From contig NZ_CP025394.1 in the NCBI RefSeq assembly GCF_002943525.1, positions 1,426,001 to 1,490,000 on the forward strand: 64,000 bases of DNA. The letters run 5' to 3'. Both the position numbers and the translations under genes were made by a program. Origin of the DNA: Kitasatospora sp. MMS16-BH015. GTDB taxonomy: Bacteria > Actinomycetota > Actinomycetes > Streptomycetales > Streptomycetaceae. Shown one piece after another: positions 54,617 through 63,667 of this stretch; the stretch's first letter is position 1; the number at the start of each line of letters is the position of its first letter. The notes beneath the pieces are model-generated. The model searched no databases. It saw only the letters and a list, made by a program, of their open reading frames with translations, and was not told where the DNA came from.

Positions 54617-55948
54617 TCAGCGGCCGAAGCAGCGCTTCAGCTCGTCCAGCTCGTAGAAGTAGCCGCCCTTGGTGTAGGGCGTGCAGGCGGCCGGGAAGTA
54701 CGTCTCCTTCTCGTTGTAGAGCATCCGCACCAGGTGCTTCGTGCTGCCGTCCGCCGCCTTGCCCGCGTACACGTCCCACTGGATGTTGGCCGCCATCGGG
54801 GCCACCCGGCTCCCGCGCCACGGGTTGTCCGCATAGCTGTACGGCACGGCCGGGTCGGCCGGCCGGGTGCTGCCGGGCAGGCTGAGCAGTACGGCCAGCG
54901 GCTCGATCTCCTCGGCGTGGGTGAAACGCAGCACGGCGCCGTTCGCGCTGCTGCCCGCCGCCTTCGCCTCGGCCTGGGCGAACAGGTCGTCCAGCAGCGG
55001 GGTGGCCATCTTGTACGTGATGGACCGTCCGCTGAAGGCCGGGCCCTTCTGGTAGAACTCCTCGGCGTCGTCCTGGTACTGGAGCCACCGCGCATCCGCC
55101 GGGGTCAGGAACGGGCCGAGGTCGACCCCGGGGGCCTCCACCCGCAGGTCGGGGGCGGCGCCGTAGAGCTGGTAGAGCGAGGTGGCGAAGGCCGCCTGGT
55201 CGGCGGGGGTCAGCGTCTTCACGAAGGCCGGCCGCAGCAGGCGGGTCACCACGTGCCGGGCCACCGAAGCGGTCCGGGGCTGGGCCTGGATGCCGGCCAG
55301 GGTGGCGGCCAGCTGCGGGTCCTTGGCCAGGTAGGCCTGGTAGTCGGCGTTCTGCGGCTGCTTGTGGAAGTACAGCGTGTCCTTGTCGGTGACCGGCGCC
55401 TGCACCAGCCCGGCCAGCGCCGGGTCACCCGCCGTCAGGCCGCCGGTGAACGCGTTGGCGCTGGCCACCGCCCGGGCCACCCCGGAGGTCTTCACCACCA
55501 CCGGCGCGTGCTGGGCCGTGATCGCCTGGAACAGGCCGGGCAGCCGCTGCTCCATCCGCAGCGCCGTCTCCCGCTGCTCCTGCACACCCCGCCCGGACAG
55601 GTTCCCGTACCCGATCCCGGCCGCCGCCGCGAGCAACGTCCTTACCTGCGGGGCCAGTTGAGCCCCGAGCTCGGTGAGGCCGCCGGCCGCCTGCGCCCGG
55701 TCGAGCACCGCGAGCACGGCGTCGCCGTCCTTGCTGTCCGTCATGGCCCGGGAGCCGTGCCGGGCGACGTTCTCGGTGAAGACCGGCGCGAAGCCCTTGG
55801 GCGCCCGGTGGTACGTGGCGAGCGGCTGCTGCGGCGCGTACGGGGTCTTGGTCCCGTAGTACCCCCCGTCGGCCGGAGCGGCCTGCGCCGTGCCGATAGT
55901 GAGCAGCGTGCAGGTGGCCAAGGCAGCGAAGGTGGCGGCGAGCTTCAA
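54617..55948 (-). CDS. Secreted histidine-type phosphatase
   Basis: 443 residues from TTG 55948 (GAGAGG upstream). Signal peptide about 1-23 (TFAALATCTLLTIGTAQA). The catalytic RHGxR is in TENVARHGSR near residue 60, and the HAE proton-donor motif is in LRFTHAEEIEP. This is the acid phosphatase/phytase-like branch, related to multiple inositol polyphosphate phosphatases. It probably releases phosphate outside the cell. Much longer open readings of this frame run through the helicase region and are not real. Confidence 0.9.
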   Translation of the reverse strand: MKLAATFAALATCTLLTIGTAQAAPADGGYYGTKTPYAPQQPLATYHRAPKGFAPVFTENVARHGSRAMTDSKDGDAVLAVLDRAQAAGGLTELGAQLAPQVRTLLAAAAGIGYGNLSGRGVQEQRETALRMEQRLPGLFQAITAQHAPVVVKTSGVARAVASANAFTGGLTAGDPALAGLVQAPVTDKDTLYFHKQPQNADYQAYLAKDPQLAATLAGIQAQPRTASVARHVVTRLLRPAFVKTLTPADQAAFATSLYQLYGAAPDLRVEAPGVDLGPFLTPADARWLQYQDDAEEFYQKGPAFSGRSITYKMATPLLDDLFAQAEAKAAGSSANGAVLRFTHAEEIEPLAVLLSLPGSTRPADPAVPYSYADNPWRGSRVAPMAANIQWDVYAGKAADGSTKHLVRMLYNEKETYFPAACTPYTKGGYFYELDELKRCFGR

Positions 55949-56019
55949 GACGGGCCTCTCGATCGGGGGTCGAGAGCGCACTGTCACACCGTCAGATGAA
56001 CTGTACGAGAACCACAGCA

Positions 56020-56089
56020 GGGGCGCGGGGAACTGCGCGCGCAACCGTCCACGTACGTAGAGGGCTGAGCGCGCAGTTCCCCGCGCCCC
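56020..56089. terminator. 21-bp-arm inverted repeat downstream of the helicase gene
   Basis: Bases 56020..56040 and 56069..56089 are exact reverse complements around a 28-base loop. Each arm contains the GCGCAGTTCCCCGCGCC motif also seen at 53047. It lies 24 bp beyond the helicase stop and would act as a terminator for that gene. Confidence 0.75.
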
Positions 56090-56112
56090 CGGGCGTACTG
56101 CCCCAGCGAGGG

Positions 56113-58965
56113 CTACCCCACCGAGGAGTAGGCGATGATCCCGCGCCGCAGGCCGTCGACGGCCTTGCGCGCCGTACTCCTCAAGGCGACATCGTCGCCC
56201 GCCGCGTCCTGGATCTGGCCCAGCACGTCGATCAGCTGCTTCGTCCAGCGGACGAAGTCGCCGGCCGGCATGTCGGCGTCGCGCAGGACGGAGTCCAGGT
56301 TGTGGCCGAGGGCCCAGCGGTAGGCCGTCCAGGCGAAGCCGAGGTCGGGCTCGCGCTGGCCGACGCCCTCGGCGGTGGAGATGCGGTGCTGCTCCTCCAG
56401 GGCGTCCAGGTGGCCCCAGATCCGGACCATGTGGCCGAGTGCCTCCTTCGCGCCGCCCTCCGGGACGCGGGGGGCCGCGGCGTCGTCGGCCTGGCGGGCC
56501 TCGTAGACCAAGGCCGAGGCGCAGGCGGCGAGTTCGGCGGCGGCCAGGCCGCTCCAGACGCCCTCGCGGATGCACTCGGAGGCGAGCAGGTCGAGCTCGC
56601 CGTAGAGCCGGCCGAGCCGCTTGCCGTCGGGGGTGACGGTGTCGCCCTCCAGGTAGCCGAGGTCGGTGAGCAGGCCGCAGACCCGGTCGAAGGTGCGGGC
56701 GATGGTGTTGGTGCGGGACTTGACCTTGCGCTCGAGCAGCTCGGTGTCGCGGGTGAGGCGGTGGTACCGCTCGGCCCAGCGGGCGTGGTCCTCGCGCTCG
56801 TCGCACCCGTGACAGGGGTGCTGCCGCAGGGTGGTGCGCAGCCGTGCGATCTCGGGGTCGTCGGCGGCGGCCGCCCGGCCCCGGCGGTACCGCTCCGGCT
56901 CCAGGTGGCCGGCCTTGGTCCGCAGGGCGGAGGCCAGGTCGCGGCGGGACTGCGGGCTGCGCGGGTTGAAGGACTTGGGGATCTTCATCCGGTCCACGGC
57001 CGTCACCGGGTACGGGAAGTCGATCATCGCGAGCCGCTTGACCTGCCGCTCGGCGGTGAGCACCACCGGGCGCGGGCCGTCCTGGTAATCCGGGTGGCGG
57101 TGGCTGCGCGGCGAGCGGCTGACCGGCGGCAGGCCCGGGTCGAGCACCAGAGCCAGGCCGGCGAACTTGCCGGTGGGCACGTGGATCACGTCGCCCGGCT
57201 TGAGCTGCTCGATCGCGTCCACGGCGGCGGCCCGGCGCTGGCCGGTGCCCTCGCGGGCCAACTCGTTCTCCCGCTCCTTGAGCTCGCGGCGCAGGCGCAT
57301 GTACTCCTGGAAGTCGCCCAGGTGACAGGTCATCGACTCGCGGTAGCCCTCCAGGCCCTCCTCGTTCCGCTGCACCTGGCGGGCGATGCCGACCACCGAG
57401 CGGTCGGCCTGGAACTGCGCGAAGGAGGTCTCGAGCAGCTCGCGGGAGCGACGGCGGCCGAACTGGGCCACCAGGTTGACCGCCATGTTGTACGAGGGGC
57501 GGAAGGAGGACTTCAGCGGGTAGGTGCGGGTGCCCGCGAGGCCGGCCAGGGCCTCCGGGTCGAGGCCGCGCTGCCAGAGCACCACGGCGTGGCCCTCGAC
57601 GTCGATGCCGCGGCGGCCGGCCCGGCCGGTGAGCTGGGTGTACTCGCCGGGGGTGATGTCGGCGTGGGTCTCGCCGTTCCACTTGACCAGCTTCTCCAGG
57701 ACGACCGAGCGGGCGGGCATGTTGATGCCCAGCGCCAGCGTCTCGGTGGCGAAGACGGCCTTGACCAGGCCCTTCACGAAGAGCTCCTCGACCACCTCCT
57801 TGAACCGGGGCAGCATGCCGGCGTGGTGGGCGGCGATGCCGCGCTCCAGGCCGTCCAGCCACTCGAAGTAGCCCAGGACGTGCAGGTCCTCGTCGGGGAT
57901 GTCGGCGCAGCGCTCCTCGACGATCTCGCGCACCAGCGCCCGGTCGGCCTCCCGGTTGAGCCGCAGGCCGGAGCTCAGGCACTGTTGGACGGCGGCCTCG
58001 CAGGCCGCACGGCTGAAGATGAAGGTGATCGCGGGCAGCAGGCCCTCGGAGTCGAGCCGGTCGATCACGTCCACCCGGCCGGGCGTCCAGACCCGGGTGG
58101 GGCGGCCGGTGGGCATCGAGCGGCCGCGGCCCCGCTGGAAGCGGTCGCCGCCGCGCGGGTTGCCCGCCTGCTCGGAACGGGAGAGCCGGACCAGCTCGGG
58201 GTTGACCGCCTTGGCCGGGTTGCGCGGGGCGTCCTTGGGGCGGCCGTCCCGGTCCGGGTTGGCAAACAGGTCGTACATCCGGTTGCCCGCCATGACGTGC
58301 TGCCAGAGCGGCACCGGGCGGTGCTCGGAGACGATCACCTTGGTGCCGCCGCGCACGGTGTGCAGCCAGTCGCCGAACTCCTCGGCGTTGGAGACGGTGG
58401 CCGAGAGCGAGGCCAGCACCACCGACTCGGGCAGGTGGATGATGACCTCCTCCCAGACGGCGCCGCGGAACCGGTCGGCGAGGTAGTGCACCTCGTCCAT
58501 CACCACGTAACCCAGGCCGTCGAGCGCGCTGGAGCCGGCGTAGAGCATGTTGCGCAGCACCTCGGTGGTCATCACGACCACGGGCGCGTCGCCGTTGACG
58601 CTGTTGTCACCGGTGAGCAGGCCGACCTTGTCGGCGCCGTAGCGCTTGACCAGGTCGCCGAACTTCTGGTTCGACAGGGCCTTGATGGGGGTGGTGTAGA
58701 AGCACTTGCGGCCCTGGGTCAGCGCCAGGTGGACGGCGAACTCGCCGACGATGGTCTTGCCGGAGCCGGTGGGTGCGGCCACCAGCACGCCGGTGCCTTC
58801 TTCGAGCGCCTGGCAGGCCTCGATCTGGAACGGGTCTAGCGGGAAGTCGTAGAGCTCCTTGAAGCCGTACAGGGCGGTCTTCTGCTCCTTCGCGCGGCGG
58901 CGGAAGGCGGCGTAGGCCTCGGCCGGGCTGAGCTCGCCCTGGTCGTCGGGCACGGCGCCGGTCAT
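56113..58965 (-). CDS. Ski2/Mtr4-like DEVH-box RNA helicase (HelY type)
   Basis: 950 residues from ATG 58965 (AGGTGA upstream; an ATG at 59028 has a poor ribosome site). Walker A APTGSGKT, then TTPIKALSNQK, the DEVH box in YVVMDEVHYL, SLSATVSN and, in the second RecA domain, LALGINMP and YTQLTGRAGRRGID. The C-terminal part about 640-950 is the helical DSHCT-like domain of this family, containing a CHGC-type pair. Actinobacterial HelY proteins are presumed to act in RNA processing or decay. It is a housekeeping gene unrelated to the cluster. Confidence 0.93.
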   Translation of the reverse strand: MTGAVPDDQGELSPAEAYAAFRRRAKEQKTALYGFKELYDFPLDPFQIEACQALEEGTGVLVAAPTGSGKTIVGEFAVHLALTQGRKCFYTTPIKALSNQKFGDLVKRYGADKVGLLTGDNSVNGDAPVVVMTTEVLRNMLYAGSSALDGLGYVVMDEVHYLADRFRGAVWEEVIIHLPESVVLASLSATVSNAEEFGDWLHTVRGGTKVIVSEHRPVPLWQHVMAGNRMYDLFANPDRDGRPKDAPRNPAKAVNPELVRLSRSEQAGNPRGGDRFQRGRGRSMPTGRPTRVWTPGRVDVIDRLDSEGLLPAITFIFSRAACEAAVQQCLSSGLRLNREADRALVREIVEERCADIPDEDLHVLGYFEWLDGLERGIAAHHAGMLPRFKEVVEELFVKGLVKAVFATETLALGINMPARSVVLEKLVKWNGETHADITPGEYTQLTGRAGRRGIDVEGHAVVLWQRGLDPEALAGLAGTRTYPLKSSFRPSYNMAVNLVAQFGRRRSRELLETSFAQFQADRSVVGIARQVQRNEEGLEGYRESMTCHLGDFQEYMRLRRELKERENELAREGTGQRRAAAVDAIEQLKPGDVIHVPTGKFAGLALVLDPGLPPVSRSPRSHRHPDYQDGPRPVVLTAERQVKRLAMIDFPYPVTAVDRMKIPKSFNPRSPQSRRDLASALRTKAGHLEPERYRRGRAAAADDPEIARLRTTLRQHPCHGCDEREDHARWAERYHRLTRDTELLERKVKSRTNTIARTFDRVCGLLTDLGYLEGDTVTPDGKRLGRLYGELDLLASECIREGVWSGLAAAELAACASALVYEARQADDAAAPRVPEGGAKEALGHMVRIWGHLDALEEQHRISTAEGVGQREPDLGFAWTAYRWALGHNLDSVLRDADMPAGDFVRWTKQLIDVLGQIQDAAGDDVALRSTARKAVDGLRRGIIAYSSVG

Positions 58966-59343
58966 CGGCGTCACCTCTGCTTCCCTGGGGCGGCGCGGGG
59001 GCTGGGTCTGGTGCTGGTGATCGAACATCTCGGCTTGAGGTTACCCGGCGACACCGACATCGAATGCACCCTTTTCTCCGGCGCTTCTCCGGCGCTTCTC
59101 CGGCGCTTCTCCAGGGCTTCTCCGGTGCCGCGGGCGGTGCGCGATCTGCGGTCCGCCGGTGCTCCGCCCGTGCTCATCCGGCACTCCGCCCGGTGCCGAA
59201 GAGATCAGATCCGCAGTTGCAAATGTCTTCAGATTGCCGCAGATCGATCAGTTTCCGGTCGGTTCCGGTCAACCGGCGTGCCCGAGTGGGCGGTTCCCTA
59301 CAGTCGGACGGACCCAGGGACCTACGGACCAAGGAGGGCCACC
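58966..59343. promoter_or_regulatory. Divergent intergenic region with a short tandem repeat
   Basis: 378 bp between the helicase gene and the roadblock-like gene, with promoters for both. It contains the five-unit 11-bp repeat at 59074..59128. I see nothing else that is distinctive. Frames covering this stretch are not supported by start sites or composition. Confidence 0.5.
59074..59128. repeat. 11-bp tandem repeat, five units
   Basis: Three exact copies of TTCTCCGGCGC followed by TTCTCCAGGGC and TTCTCCGGTGC, head to tail. It lies upstream of the roadblock-like gene and about 110 bp before the helicase start on the other strand. Copy number may vary between strains. Confidence 0.9.
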
Positions 59344-59718
59344 ATGGCCAATCTGGAGACCTCGCTCAAGGAAGCCATGGCGATCGAGGGGGCGATCGGC
59401 GTCGCACTGGTCGACTACGGGAGCGGCATGGCGCTCGGCACCCTCGGCGACAGCAACGAGATCGACCTCAACACCGCCGCCGCCGGCAACACCGACCTCG
59501 TCCGGGCCAAGATGCGGACGATGGAGATGCTCGGCCAGCACGACAGCGAGATCGAGGACATCCTGGTCAGCCTCACCACGCAGTACCACCTGATCCGCCC
59601 GCTCACCACGCAGAGCGGCCGGGGGCTCTTCCTCTACCTCGCGCTCAACCGCACCCGGGCCAACCTGGCGATGGCCCGACACCAGCTGAAGCGGATCGAG
59701 GGCACCCTTGAAATCTGA
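59344..59718 (+). CDS. Roadblock/LC7-like small protein
   Basis: 124 residues with a strong ribosome site (AAGGAGGG) before ATG 59344. The alternation AMAIEGAIGVALVDYGSG, TEMLG-like helix and LFLYLALNRTRANLAMAR suggests the roadblock/LC7 fold, which in actinomycetes accompanies small GTPase conservon systems, although no GTPase is adjacent. An ArsR-type gene starts 43 bp downstream. Function unknown; the fold assignment is moderate. Confidence 0.75.
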   Translation: MANLETSLKEAMAIEGAIGVALVDYGSGMALGTLGDSNEIDLNTAAAGNTDLVRAKMRTMEMLGQHDSEIEDILVSLTTQYHLIRPLTTQSGRGLFLYLALNRTRANLAMARHQLKRIEGTLEI

Positions 59719-59760
59719 CCGGACTGAACACGGGGCGGCGGGAGGAAGGGGGCGAGAGAG

Positions 59761-60270
59761 GTGCCGGTACCGCTTTACCAGGCGAAGGCCGAGTTCTTCC
59801 GGATGCTCGGGCACCCGGTGCGGATCCGGGTGCTGGAGCTGCTCCAGGAGGGGCCGACCCCGGTCCGCGACCTGGTCACCGCCCTCGGGGTGGAGCCCTC
59901 CAGCCTCTCCCAGCAGCTCGCCCAGCTCCGCCGCTACGGCCTGGTGACCGCCACCCGGGAGGGCACCACCGTGGTCTACGCCCTGGCCGGCGGCGACGTG
60001 GCCGACCTGCTGCGGACGGCCCGGCGGATCCTCTCCGAGCTGCTCACCGACCAGGGCCTGCTGCTGGCGGAGCTGGGCGCACCGCCGGCCGGGCGCCCGG
60101 GCCCGGCGACGACGTCCGGGCGCCCCGACCCGGCGGCATCCGGGCGTCCGGGCCCGCTGACCCCCGCGGCCGGTGCGGCGCCGGCCGCGGGGGTCAGCGA
60201 GCGATCAGCTCCGCGATCCCCGAGGCCAGCTTCTGGTACTCCTCCGGCCGGTTGTAGACCTGGGCACTGA
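59761..60270 (+). CDS. ArsR-family regulator with Gly/Pro-rich tail
   Basis: 169 residues from GTG 59761. The winged helix about 5-85 reads FFRMLGHPVRIRVLELL, VEPSSLSQQLAQLRRYGLV and VVYALA. The last 65 residues are a low-complexity tail with a repeated GRPGP/GRPDP unit. The end of the frame crosses a strong hairpin (60156..60198) and overlaps the opposing aminotransferase gene by 77 bp, so the true expressed C terminus is uncertain. Confidence 0.85.
   Translation: MPVPLYQAKAEFFRMLGHPVRIRVLELLQEGPTPVRDLVTALGVEPSSLSQQLAQLRRYGLVTATREGTTVVYALAGGDVADLLRTARRILSELLTDQGLLLAELGAPPAGRPGPATTSGRPDPAASGRPGPLTPAAGAAPAAGVSERSAPRSPRPASGTPPAGCRPGH
60156..60198. terminator. Hairpin inside overlapping convergent gene ends
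   Basis: Perfect 18-bp stem (60156..60173 with 60181..60198) and 7-base loop. It lies inside the last codons of the ArsR-type frame and touches the aminotransferase stop, so it is placed to end transcripts from both sides. Confidence 0.7.
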
Positions 60271-61360
60271 TCCGCAGCACGCCGCCGCCGGTCCAGGGGC
60301 GGACGGCGATCCGGGTGCCGAGCCGGCGGTGGGCGGCCACCATCAGGGCCTTGGCGGTGTGCTCGCTCTCCGCGCAGCCGGGCGGCAGCCGGACGGCCCG
60401 CATGGCGAGGCCGGGCATCGCGGGCAGCGGGCGCAGGCCGGCCCGCTCGATCAGCAGGCGCTGGCCGTACTCGGCGAGGGCCGCGTTGTGGGTGCGGACC
60501 CGTTCGGCGCCGAGCTGGTCGAGCAGGGCGAAGCCGGTCGGGGCGGAGAGCCAGGGGGTGTAGTCGGCGGTGCCGCGCCACTCGACCCGGCCGGGGAAGC
60601 CCCGGTCGTGCTCCCAGGAGTACATCAGCGGGCGGATCAGCGGGCGCCAAGTGCCGGCCACCGCGAGCACGGCGGTGGCGCGCGGGGCGAAGGCCCACTT
60701 GTGCAGGTTGCCGATCCAGAAGTCGGCGCCGCCGGCCCGCTCGCCGAGGTTGACCGGCAGCATGCCGGGCGCGTGGGCGGCGTCCACCACCGTGATCACC
60801 CCGCGCTCGGCGAGGTCGGCCAGCAGCTGCGGGCTCGCGATCTCGCGGGCGCTGGGCGAGGTGATCAGGTCGAGCACGGCCACCTTGGTGCGCGGGCCGA
60901 CGGCGGCGAGCACCTGCTCGCGGACGGCCTCCGCGTCCGGGGTGTGCAGCGAGAGCCGGACGCAGCGCACGCTCGCCCCGCTCTCGGCGGCCTTGCGCTC
61001 GGCGGCCTTGTTGACCACGCCGTAGCCGTGGTCGGTCACCAGGATCTCGTCGCCCTCGGCCAGCGGCAGCGAGTCGAGCACGATCGCGATGCCCTCGGTG
61101 ACGTTGGTGACCATGGCAAGCCGGTCCGGCCGGGCGCCGAGCGCGGTGGCCACCCGGGCCCGGGCGTGCGCCACCCGGTCGGGGGCGTCGAGGAAGAAGC
61201 CGTCCGGGTCCTGCTCCAGCTCGGCCCGGAGCCGGGCCTGCACCCGCTGGACGGGCAGCGGCACCGTGCCGTACGAGCCGTGGTTGAGGTGAGCGACGGC
61301 CGGGTCCAGGCCGAACAGCCCGTTGGTGCCCGCCAGCGGGCGGGGCGGTGCCTCGGTCAT
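60194..61360 (-). CDS. Class V aminotransferase-fold PLP enzyme (isopenicillin N epimerase-like)
   Basis: 388 residues from ATG 61360 (GGAGTCAGGA upstream). LNHGSYGTVP near the N terminus, VTNVTEGI, the cofactor Asp in VVDAAHAPG and the PLP lysine in GNLHKWAF place it in the class V group close to isopenicillin N epimerase-like proteins. No antibiotic genes are adjacent, so the name describes the family, not the reaction; a cysteine desulfurase-like or racemase role is possible. Divergent from the S9 peptidase gene. Confidence 0.9.
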   Translation of the reverse strand: MTEAPPRPLAGTNGLFGLDPAVAHLNHGSYGTVPLPVQRVQARLRAELEQDPDGFFLDAPDRVAHARARVATALGARPDRLAMVTNVTEGIAIVLDSLPLAEGDEILVTDHGYGVVNKAAERKAAESGASVRCVRLSLHTPDAEAVREQVLAAVGPRTKVAVLDLITSPSAREIASPQLLADLAERGVITVVDAAHAPGMLPVNLGERAGGADFWIGNLHKWAFAPRATAVLAVAGTWRPLIRPLMYSWEHDRGFPGRVEWRGTADYTPWLSAPTGFALLDQLGAERVRTHNAALAEYGQRLLIERAGLRPLPAMPGLAMRAVRLPPGCAESEHTAKALMVAAHRRLGTRIAVRPWTGGGVLRISAQVYNRPEEYQKLASGIAELIAR

Positions 61361-61445
61361 TCCTGACTCCTTCACTCGTGCTCCTTCGACTCCGGGTCGC
61401 ACCGGATCCACCGGCCTGCCGTTGGCCTACCCTACCTGCAATGAT

Positions 61446-61461
61446 GTGTGACATTTCACAC
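61446..61461. promoter_or_regulatory. Palindrome GTGTGACATTTCACAC in a divergent promoter region
   Basis: GTGTGA-CATT-TCACAC, a perfect 6-4-6 palindrome in the 147-bp gap between the class V aminotransferase and S9 peptidase genes. A site matching 11 of 13 bases of its reverse strand (TGTGAAATATTAC) is at 63602..63614, before the next secreted-peptidase gene. Confidence 0.55.
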
Positions 61462-61507
61462 TGCATACTTCTAGCCGACACCCGTCGCCCGGGGCAACCA
61501 TCGGGCG

Positions 61508-63592
61508 GTGACTTCTACCGACTCCTTCCTCGCCCTCAGCGCCCGCACCGGCCGCTTCACCTACGGGGCCCCGCGCGCCGTGACCATCTCCGCCGACGGC
61601 GGACGGCTGCTCTTCCTCCGCTCCACCGGCTCCGAGGACCCGGTGGAGCGGCTCTGGCTGCTCGACCTGGACACCCGTCAGGAGACCCTGGTCGCCGACC
61701 CGGTGGTGCTCGCCCCGCAGCGCAGCGGCGACCGGGCCGATCTGCCCGCCCTGGAGCGACGGCTGCGCGAGCGGGTGCGGATCTCCGCCCGCGGCATCGG
61801 CTCCTACGCCGCCACCGCCGACTGCTCGGTGGCCGTCTTCGCGCTCGACGGCCGGGTCTTCCGGACCGACACCACCACCGGTGCCAGCACCGAACTCCCC
61901 ACCGCCGGGCCGGCGTTCGACCCGCGCCCGGCGCCGGACGGCTCCCGGGTGGCCTACGTCACCGATGGCGCACTGTACCTGACTGATCGTCAGGAGCGGC
62001 TCAGCCCGGCCGACGGCGGCATCTGGGGCGTGGCCGAGTTCGCCGCCGCCGAGGAGCTCGGCCGCGCGCGCGGCCACTGGTTCTCCCCCGACGGCGGCGC
62101 CGTGCTGGCCACCCGGATCGACGAATCCGCCCTGCCGCTGCGGCACTTCGCCGACCCGGCGCACCCCGAGCTGGCCCCGGAGAGCTTCGCCTACCCGCAG
62201 GCCGGCGGCCCCAACGTGGACCTCCAGCTCTGGGTGCTCGGCCTGGACGGCACCCGGCGTCGACTCCACTGGGACACCGACACCTACCCCTACCTCTGCG
62301 CGGCCGGCTGGGAGAGCGACGGCGAGCTGCTGCTCACCATCGCCGACCGGCTGCAGCAGACCGTGCTACTGCTCAGCGCCGACCCGGCCACCGGCCGGAC
62401 CCGCGAACTCTCCCGCACCGTGGACGAGTTCTGGGTGGACGACCTGCCCGGCACCCCGGCCCGGCTGGCCGACGGCCGGCTGCTCACCGCCGCCGACACC
62501 CCGGACGGCTCGGCCCGCGGCGTGGCCCTGGACGGCAAGATCCTCGAGCTGGAGCGGCTCCAGGTGCGCCGGGTGGTCGGCCGGCTGCGCGGACGGCTCT
62601 TGATCGAGGCGGGCGAGGGCGACCCGGCCGACCAGCACGTCTACCTGCTCGACCCGGACAGCGGCGCCACCGAGCGGCTCAGCGAGGGCCCCGGACTGCA
62701 CTCGGCGCTGGCCGCCGGCGAGACCCTGCTGCTCACCTCGGCCTCCCAGGACGGCATCCGCCGCCGGATCCACCGGGCCGGCCAGGAGTACTCGCTCACC
62801 GATCACGCCGCGCCGCTGCCCTTCCGGGTCACCCCCAAGCTCGCCCGGGTCACCGAACTCGGCCTGCCCACCGCCCTGGTGTACCCGCGCGGGCACGTGG
62901 CCGGCCGCAAGCTCCCGGTGCTGCTGGACGTGTACGGCGGCCCCGGCTTCCAGGCCGTGGCCAACGAGCCGCGCCGCTGGCAGTTGCGCCAGTGGTGGGC
63001 CGACCAGGGCTACGCCGTGGTCACCACCGACAACCGGGGCACCCCGTTCGTCTCCCCCGAGTTCACCCGGGCCATCTTCCGCCGGTTCTCCCAGGTCGCG
63101 ATCGACGACCAGGTGGCCGCGCTGTATGCCCTCGCCGAGACCGAGCCGGACCTCGACCTCGGCCGGGTGGGCGTGCGCGGCTGGTCCTACGGCGGGTACT
63201 TCGCGGCGCTGGCCGTGCTGCGCCGCCCGGACGTGTTCCACGCGGGCTGCGCGGGCGCCGCGCCCACCGACTTCCGGCTGTACGACACCGCCTACACCGA
63301 GCGCTACCTCGGCCTGCCGCAGGACAACCCCGAGGGCTACCAGGCCGACTGCCTGATCGAGGACGCGCCGAAGCTGACCCGGCCGCTGCTGATCGTGCAC
63401 GGTCTGGCCGACGACAACGTGCACCCCTCGCACAGCCTGCTGCTCTCCGAGGCGCTCACCAAGGCCGGCCGCCCGCACAGCATGCTGCCGCTGCCCGGCG
63501 TCACCCACATGACCCCGGACGGCGTCCACGAGCAGGTCGTCGAGGCCGAACTCGCCTTCCTGAACCAGGCCTTGCGCGGGTCTTCCCTGTAG
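61508..63592 (+). CDS. S9 family prolyl oligopeptidase (dipeptidyl-peptidase IV-like)
   Basis: 694 residues from GTG 61508. An N-terminal beta-propeller domain (about 1-430) is followed by an alpha/beta hydrolase with nucleophile Ser in GWSYGGYFAAL, Asp in GLADDNVHPSHS and His in VTHMTPDG. No signal peptide is evident, so it is probably cytoplasmic and cleaves dipeptides or other short units, often after Pro or Ala, from oligopeptides. The next gene encodes a secreted peptidase and may share a regulator. Confidence 0.93.
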   Translation: MTSTDSFLALSARTGRFTYGAPRAVTISADGGRLLFLRSTGSEDPVERLWLLDLDTRQETLVADPVVLAPQRSGDRADLPALERRLRERVRISARGIGSYAATADCSVAVFALDGRVFRTDTTTGASTELPTAGPAFDPRPAPDGSRVAYVTDGALYLTDRQERLSPADGGIWGVAEFAAAEELGRARGHWFSPDGGAVLATRIDESALPLRHFADPAHPELAPESFAYPQAGGPNVDLQLWVLGLDGTRRRLHWDTDTYPYLCAAGWESDGELLLTIADRLQQTVLLLSADPATGRTRELSRTVDEFWVDDLPGTPARLADGRLLTAADTPDGSARGVALDGKILELERLQVRRVVGRLRGRLLIEAGEGDPADQHVYLLDPDSGATERLSEGPGLHSALAAGETLLLTSASQDGIRRRIHRAGQEYSLTDHAAPLPFRVTPKLARVTELGLPTALVYPRGHVAGRKLPVLLDVYGGPGFQAVANEPRRWQLRQWWADQGYAVVTTDNRGTPFVSPEFTRAIFRRFSQVAIDDQVAALYALAETEPDLDLGRVGVRGWSYGGYFAALAVLRRPDVFHAGCAGAAPTDFRLYDTAYTERYLGLPQDNPEGYQADCLIEDAPKLTRPLLIVHGLADDNVHPSHSLLLSEALTKAGRPHSMLPLPGVTHMTPDGVHEQVVEAELAFLNQALRGSSL

Positions 63593-63601
63593 TGGATGAC
63601 A

Positions 63602-63614
63602 TGTGAAATATTAC
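63602..63614. promoter_or_regulatory. TGTGAAATATTAC site related to the 61446 palindrome
   Basis: It lies 54 bp before the M6 peptidase start and matches 11 of 13 positions of the reverse strand of the palindrome at 61446..61461. The right arm is degenerate. It may be a weaker site for the same regulator. Confidence 0.4.
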
Positions 63615-63667
63615 CCACCGCATCACCACCCCCAGCCCACCCTCCCGATCCGAAAGGACCGGTCAAG

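Noticed and set aside
54617..57982. A single minus-strand frame spanning the histidine phosphatase and most of the helicase region
   Set aside because: Only the phosphatase end is coding; the upstream part is out of frame with the helicase, and a signal peptide with ribosome site marks a separate start at 55948.
61446..61461. Classical CRP site
   Set aside because: The TGTGA and TCACA arms are separated by 4 bases, not the usual 6, and Streptomyces CRP targets cannot be judged from this alone.
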